In this document: piece after piece, positions 59,401-64,000 of the stretch
Layout of the letters: the number at the start of each line of letters is the position of its first letter
Position numbering within the stretch: the stretch's first letter is position 1
NCBI GenBank assembly: GCA_003049435.1
Contig: PYSQ01000060.1
Span: 24,007 to 88,006, forward strand
DNA length: 64,000 bases
Reading direction: 5' to 3'
Origin: Nakataea oryzae
Taxonomy: Eukaryota > Ascomycota > Sordariomycetes > Magnaporthales > Magnaporthaceae
The notes under the pieces: model-generated
Database searches by the model: none
Seen by the model: only the letters and a program-made list of their open reading frames with translations
What the model was told of the DNA's origin: nothing
Position numbers and translations under genes: made by a program

Positions 59401-61114
59401 CAATGCTTGATACTCGCTCCCCTCCTACGTTCCACATCCCTTCCCTATCGTCCGTCCCCTTCTCCTTCCAAACCCCATTCTACTAACCCAGCAGCACCAA
59501 CCCATTCCCCTCCGAGCTCGAGTCTAACATTCCAGAGTACTGACTTACAGGAACTAACAGCAGCCCATCTTACTAACCCCTAGTCAACCACTAGCCACAG
59601 CTTACCCCTGAGATCACTCCAGGCGGAACAAAGATTGTCGACCATCTCCCTACTTCCTAATCCTATTCTTTCCCCGACAAACCCGCCCTTGCCTCCCCGC
59701 AACAAAGCCGATTGTACCAACTAACCATTCTCCTTTGATCCTTACAGACTCCCGAACCTTGCCTGCCCCACTCCACCGGCTTTCCATTCCCCATGTCTTT
59801 CTACAAGACTGCCGTCCTTCATGGCCACAAAGCCCACCTGCACTTAATCTCCTTACTTCTATGCTTCTTTAAAAACACTCCCTTGCTCTCTTTTTATGCC
59901 GTACTCCGTCATTACTGTTCCAAAAACACCTTGGTTGTTTCCCCTGCCATTTTCGCATCAGCCCATCCTGTACATCCTCTTATTGGGTCCAGTCACCTAG
60001 CTTTGTGCTATGATCATCCAGACCCTGCACCTTCTTCTTCCGCTTCGTCTTTATATTCCCGGCCCAGCTCATTCTTCCGACACGTCCGCCTTCCTCTTTC
60101 CTACCCCATTCCCCATATCCTTTGGAAGGTACACTGACGGCCACCGGCCATATCACCAATATCTTCTAGGTCCAACAGAATTTGGCATCCGTCAATGGAG
60201 CCGTGGCCTATCTAAGCTTTGACTAATCAGTAAGTATTTCCAGCCCACTTCTCAAAATCTTTAAATATTAACCAGAGCACTGCTCTGCAGGGACAAACCC
60301 AGGCCAACACTACATGACATGTCGCCCTACGGCCCAGCACCCCTCCCCATGCTCAACCCGAGTACTAAGCTAACCATGGCAGAAACACAATCCCCCACCC
60401 CCCTTCTATCCGCATGAGGCAGACAGTGGTGGAGAGCTGACAAACTATCCGAGTCCAGGCCGCGAAGCTTACGGATAACCCCCCTTCTTGTTGCTAACCT
60501 CTACTTAGAAATCTAGCTAATAGTCCCCAAAAGACCATTTTAAGAGCACTAACTGTTTACCAGCAGGAATGCTTGCGCACTGACAAACACACATGATCTA
60601 CTGACAGATTCACAGCTAGGGCCGCGTTGTTCTGGTTGCGCGCATGCGATCCTCCACAGTCCCCCTAGCTAGGACGGCCATAAAACTGGAGACCACGGCC
60701 TCTCATATGGGAAAAGGAGACGAAGAGGTTGGCTGGCCTCGATGGCAGGCTAACTAGACCGCTAGGGCGCGAACGAGCGAACGGAATCCATCGACCGATT
60801 AACCCTCCACGACCGCCGGCGCGATGATCCGGACCAACGAGGGAGCCCGAGCTCTGGCATTTCTCCAAGCTTAATGTTAGCAGGAATATAAAGGCCTGGG
60901 AACAACTCACTTTAGGGCCCAGTCTATAAGAACCAAAGTACCTCGACGAACACGACTCTCCCGCTGCCAGCACCCCCATCGACCGAGTATCATGCCAGCC
61001 AAGAATACTAACAATACTGCTAAAAATATTCTAGCTCTAGGATTCCTTTAGCCGCACGAGAGACTTGACCCATCCCTTTGCTTTGCCTCGTGCATAGCGC
61101 ATCTTTGAGCTGCT

Positions 61115-62075
61115 GCTAACATTTTAGGATACCCCGCGAGGAGCCGTCACGTCTTGCTCCCCACTAACCGAACCGGTCGGACGGCGGCTGTCGACGGTCT
61201 TGCAGCGAACTGCCGGCTCGATCCAGCATTCCATTCAGGCTTTCTTACTGCCGTGTATGAAGACTGGATGCCACAGGCTACTAACGATAACAGATCATTT
61301 CCTACCCCTACCCCTCCCCACCAACTTATCCGATAACTGGATCTGCCAGAACGGGCGCTTGCATTCTAACTGGAAGCTAACTGTCTAGGTTCCCCTTTTC
61401 CATTCCTTATACTGCCAACATATTTAGGAAAACGCCCGAACTTGCCTTCACATCTAACCTTCCTACTAACATCCACAAAGCCTCAGTGCCATGGACTAAC
61501 CATGACAGATTATACCCTCCACTTCACCCTCCCCAGTTAACCTGTCTGCTAACTTGCACTTCCAAGGCGGATCCTTAAACAACAGCCAGAAGCTAACCCT
61601 CTAGGCTTCTCCTTTTTATTTTTGCCCCTAACATCTAGGAAGACACCCGAGTTTGCTTCGATAGCTAGCTTTCCTACGGACACTTACAAAACCTCCACAC
61701 CAGGGGCTACTGACCATACTGACCATAACAGTTAACAGACCATCATCTTCCCTTCCTATTTAACGCGTCCGATAACCGACCTACCAAGACGGACCCTTAC
61801 ATTATATCTAGAAGCTAACCCTCCAGGTTCTCCCTTTCCTTTTTTGCTGCTAACATTTTTAGGACATCCGAGCATTTCTCGATCGATATCTTTCCTCCTA
61901 ACATCTGCAGAGCCTGGATGCCAAGGACTGCTGACCGTACTGACCATAATAGATCATCCCATAGTTAACTCCGAGAACCTGACCTGCCAAGACGGATCCT
62001 TAAATCCCAACCAGCAGTTAACCCTACCTAGGTCCCCTCTCTCCTCGTTTTGCTGCTAACATATTTAGGATAAAA
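61115..62075 (+). repeat. Diverged tandem repeat, four units of about 215 bp
   Basis: The anchor GC(T/C)AACAT...TAGGA starts at 61115, 61414, 61627, 61848 and 62055, giving periods of 299, 213, 221 and 207 bp. A second anchor, (A/G)GCTAAC...C(C/T)AGG, lies at 61376, 61592, 61814 and 62017, and ACGGATCCTTA-like sequence at 61351, 61567, 61789 and 61991. Units share order but are only moderately similar, so the array is old. The first unit has an extra 80-90 bp. Differences are not RIP-like. Confidence 0.75.
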
Positions 62076-62357
62076 GCCAAGATTCTTTCGATAACAGATA
62101 CCCTGCAGCACCCTGCCGGTCGTCATTATCCTGTGCCGAGCTTTGTGCATACTGATACCCTGCTTTTACAGTCATCCATCCCGCAACGAGCGGGCCGAGC
62201 CACACTCCGAGGCCATATCTAGGCGCCCCCGACTGTTCCTTACTACTGACCTTTCCTTTTGTCTAGGCCCCTTGTTCGAGTTTTAGCCACTGACACTATT
62301 GCGGCGTTATTCTTTGCAGCGGGAAGTCGCGAAAGCAAAGTCAGGGGTGACACCCTG

Positions 62358-62435
62358 GTAAGCACTTGCCCCCGTGCTATTGCTCTTTCATGTAGACGAG
62401 ACTTGCTAACCTGCCTACACCTGTATTCGGAACAG
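62358..62435 (+). other. Candidate 78-nt intron
   Basis: GTAAGC donor at 62358, TTGCTAACC branch point at about 62403, and ACAG acceptor ending at 62435, with spacing usual for filamentous fungi. The next exon candidate is 62436-62470, followed by a GTGAGT donor at 62471. No protein can be assigned to the flanking exons. Confidence 0.45.
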
Positions 62436-62480
62436 ACACCAGCCGTGGATGCATTGCAAGATCAAGCTAGGTGAGTAGGA

Positions 62481-63287
62481 AGCCCCCTGAAGCTGCGCTA
62501 ACTCGATGGAATAAAAAATCGCTGAGAAGGAAAGGGACGGGTTGCACAAAGGCGCGATGGCCAAATCGGCGGTAGGTTGATGGTCTGTCGCTAGCTGCAC
62601 GAACTATCAGTTGAGGGCCCTGTTCTGGTTTACGCGACGCGGCATGATACGATGGGCGTGCGTGGTAATTTTGTCTGTTCCAGGCGGGGCCTGGTGCCCA
62701 TTTTAGAATACGACAGAATAAGCCAAATTTAACCAGCGCAACGACGGGTTATGCCAAGCAGGGCAGCGACATGGCCCAAGATCTGTGCTGGATGGAGGGG
62801 CGGGATGCGACATGGCAGCACAAGTGACAGCCGAATGCCGCGCTGCGGGGTGCAGAAATAGTGTGTGGGGCGGGCCTGTGGGTGCAAACCGCAGGTAGCC
62901 CTGGGCGGGTGTCCACTGGGTCGGGCCCGTGCTAGGCTAGGCGGGCAGTGCAGGCAGCCCCTTTTTAGGACTGGAGCCCTGGACTAGTGATCAAATGGCA
63001 TCGCTTACTGTTTCAAACCGGCTCCACAGCCTCGGCGTCGTCAGTGTCGCGGGAGGCCCCTGGATCCAGGACCAAGGCCTTGGTGGTCGACAGGCTAACA
63101 AAAGGCAGCAGTGCTGCTCTTTCGGGTTCGTCCGACTTTTGTTTCCAAGTCGCCATATTCCATTTACGACTAGCGCCAAGCCAATACCTACTGTCTCCTA
63201 TCTGTTTTTGCTTTGTTTTTTTCTTTTCCCTACGTACTTACACCGAGGCCGCAGGCAGGCTCCTTTATTTTATTATACGCAGACGCA
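62481..63287. other. Upstream region of the aminotransferase-like gene
   Basis: Moderately GC-rich. A T/C-rich stretch at 63197-63240 just upstream of the start at 63288 is typical of fungal promoters near transcription start. No further gene recognised. Confidence 0.4.
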
Positions 63288-64000
63288 ATGTTTCCCAGCC
63301 TTTTCCCCGCGCCGCCCTCCGCCCAGGTCGACTGGGACGACCTCGACAGCGCCAGGTACGCCGAAGCTAGCTGCCACATAGAGGTGCGGTACCAGGCCGC
63401 CGAGGCTCGGTGGGCGGAGCCCGTGCTGGTGCGCCGGGGCGCCAGCGACACCACCACCACCGCGGCGGCGCCGCTGTCGGGCCCGCAGTGCTCCGAGGCC
63501 CTGGTGGCGGTCCGCCACGTCACGCCCTGGGGCGACCGGCTCGTCGTGTTCCGGCCCGACCTGCACGCCGCCCGCATGGCCTGGGCCGCCGCCACGGAAT
63601 GCATGCCGGCCCCACCGCCCGAGCTTTTTACCGAGTGCGTCCGCCGCGCCGTGGCCGCCAATGCCGAGCTCGTGCCGCCTGCCGAGAGCGACGGCTTCCT
63701 GTCCGCCCGCGCCGTCCTCGCTCGCCTCCCGGGCGGGGACGCCGTTCTTTCCGTCCGCGTGCGACCCGGCGCGCTCGGCTGCGACGCCGCGGCCCGGGAT
63801 GCCCTGCTGGTGGAGGACGACGCTGAGGGCGGTGGCGGCCTGCGGATCCGGGGCGTCGATGGACAGCCCTCGGCCGGAGACGCGCTCCTCGGCCTGTGCG
63901 TGGAGGACGACGGGTGGCGGACGCTGCTCGTGGCCGAGGCCGGCAGCGGCATGGCCAGCCCCCTCGCGGACGCGCTCGTGCGGCTAGCCGAGCGCGGCGG
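63288..64000 (+). CDS. Fold-type IV (branched-chain) aminotransferase-like protein, N-terminal part, lysine-free
   Basis: From the ATG at 63288 one frame stays open for 237 codons to the window end. The order of blocks follows fungal branched-chain aminotransferase-like proteins, including those of secondary-metabolite clusters: VDWDDLDSA, IEVRY, CSEALVAVRHVTPWGDRLVV, FRPDLHAARMAWAA, ELFTECVRRAVAANAELVPP, DALLVED. The FRPDLxAARM block normally contacts the cofactor phosphate region. After DALLVED, where the family has its GTG..K.GGNY cofactor-lysine block, this protein reads GGGGLRIRG. There is no Lys at all in 237 residues. Either it is a non-catalytic relative, or an intron or misalignment hides the lysine further on. 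Very GC-rich. The C-terminal part is outside the window. Confidence 0.7.
   Translation, partial: MFPSLFPAPPSAQVDWDDLDSARYAEASCHIEVRYQAAEARWAEPVLVRRGASDTTTTAAAPLSGPQCSEALVAVRHVTPWGDRLVVFRPDLHAARMAWAAATECMPAPPPELFTECVRRAVAANAELVPPAESDGFLSARAVLARLPGGDAVLSVRVRPGALGCDAAARDALLVEDDAEGGGGLRIRGVDGQPSAGDALLGLCVEDDGWRTLLVAEAGSGMASPLADALVRLAERG

Larger units (their letters stand above)
59401..62480 (+). ncRNA. Candidate multi-intron non-coding transcript or splice-acceptor-rich tract
   Basis: The plus strand is pyrimidine-rich and has about thirty occurrences of CTAAC or TTAAC, most followed within 5-20 nt by an AG, the order of a fungal branch point and 3' splice site. Examples are GTCTAACATTCCAG (59524), GCTAACATTTTTAG (61848) and CCTAACATCTGCAG (61893). 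Clear donors are fewer: GTAAGTATTT near 60229, GTAAGC at 62358 and GTGAGT at 62471. The best single intron is 62358-62435. No reading frame of note survives. It could be a spliced leader region of the gene at 63288, a lncRNA, or simply a low-complexity tract. Confidence 0.35.

Noticed and set aside
59793..60137. A 114-codon ATG frame
   Set aside because: Its composition is that of a pyrimidine-rich tract (Leu/Pro/Ser/His) and no homology or codon signal supports it.
62259..62474. A 71-codon frame that would splice in phase across the 62358-62435 intron
   Set aside because: It does not begin with ATG, and the spliced product ends after about 45 codons without any recognisable feature; only the intron-like signals are kept.
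63230..63952. A 240-codon minus-strand frame
   Set aside because: It is the reverse shadow of the aminotransferase-like gene, whose plus-strand frame shows recognisable family blocks.
1..64000. CRISPR arrays, rRNA or tRNA genes
   Set aside because: None was seen. The repeats present are transposons and tandem repeats without the regular spacer pattern, and no cloverleaf with intact boxes was found.

Overview
The window is from a filamentous ascomycete (Pezizomycotina). The signs are 58-104 nt GT-AG introns with CTAAC-type branch points, a fungal BIM1-like secreted protein, and a very AT-rich, TpA-rich compartment. In that compartment CpG is kept and reading frames are broken almost only by TAA/TAG, which is the signature of repeat-induced point mutation (RIP). 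No species can be named from the sequence alone. The window has two parts that meet at about 52.2 kb: a RIP-mutated graveyard of nested transposons (1-52.2 kb) and a GC-rich gene-bearing part (52.2-64 kb).

The repeat part is almost wholly mobile elements. The main occupant is a Tad-like non-LTR retrotransposon, called LINE1 here. It has an ORF1 with zinc knuckles, an ORF2 with endonuclease and reverse transcriptase, and a further long frame on the opposite strand near its 3' end. Copies lie at 0.4-2.8 kb (+), 14.1-22.8 kb (-), 22.8-25.8 kb (+), 29.9-37.8 kb (+) and 41.3-48.6 kb (-). A diverged relative (LINE2) lies at 4.3-7.3 kb. Three short 5'-truncated LINE1 tails carry 15-16 bp target duplications. 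Around and inside these are a pogo/Fot1 transposase remnant (2.8-4.0 kb), a Ty3/gypsy element with most of pol missing (9.2-14.1 kb), one Ty1/copia element split into three pieces (26.7-29.9, 37.8-41.3 and 48.7-51.0 kb), and three LTR families known here only from solo LTRs or short elements: alpha (629 bp LTR), beta (178 bp LTR) and delta (231 bp LTR). Exact 5-bp target duplications, and in two cases an unoccupied homologous site, let the order of insertion be read.

The GC-rich part has three genes I can support. A four-exon gene (53131-54890, minus) encodes a 494-residue glutamine-synthetase-like ligase. A three-exon gene (57133-57969, plus) encodes a 233-residue secreted, probably GPI-anchored BIM1/X325 copper-binding LPMO-like protein. 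The two diverge from a 2.2 kb intergenic region. At the right edge (63288 onward, plus) is the N-terminal part of a fold-type IV (branched-chain) aminotransferase-like protein with no lysine in the 237 residues visible. Between 59.4 and 62.5 kb no protein gene is evident. That stretch is pyrimidine-rich on the plus strand, is packed with branch-point-plus-AG acceptor-like signals, and includes a diverged tandem repeat of about 215 bp.

The leading observation is the LINE1 antisense frame: 312 codons in one copy, ending at the same stop in three copies, and recognisable at protein level in LINE2. It suggests a retrotransposon with a conserved gene convergent to its own polymerase. The names alpha, beta, gamma, delta, LINE1 and LINE2 are local labels.
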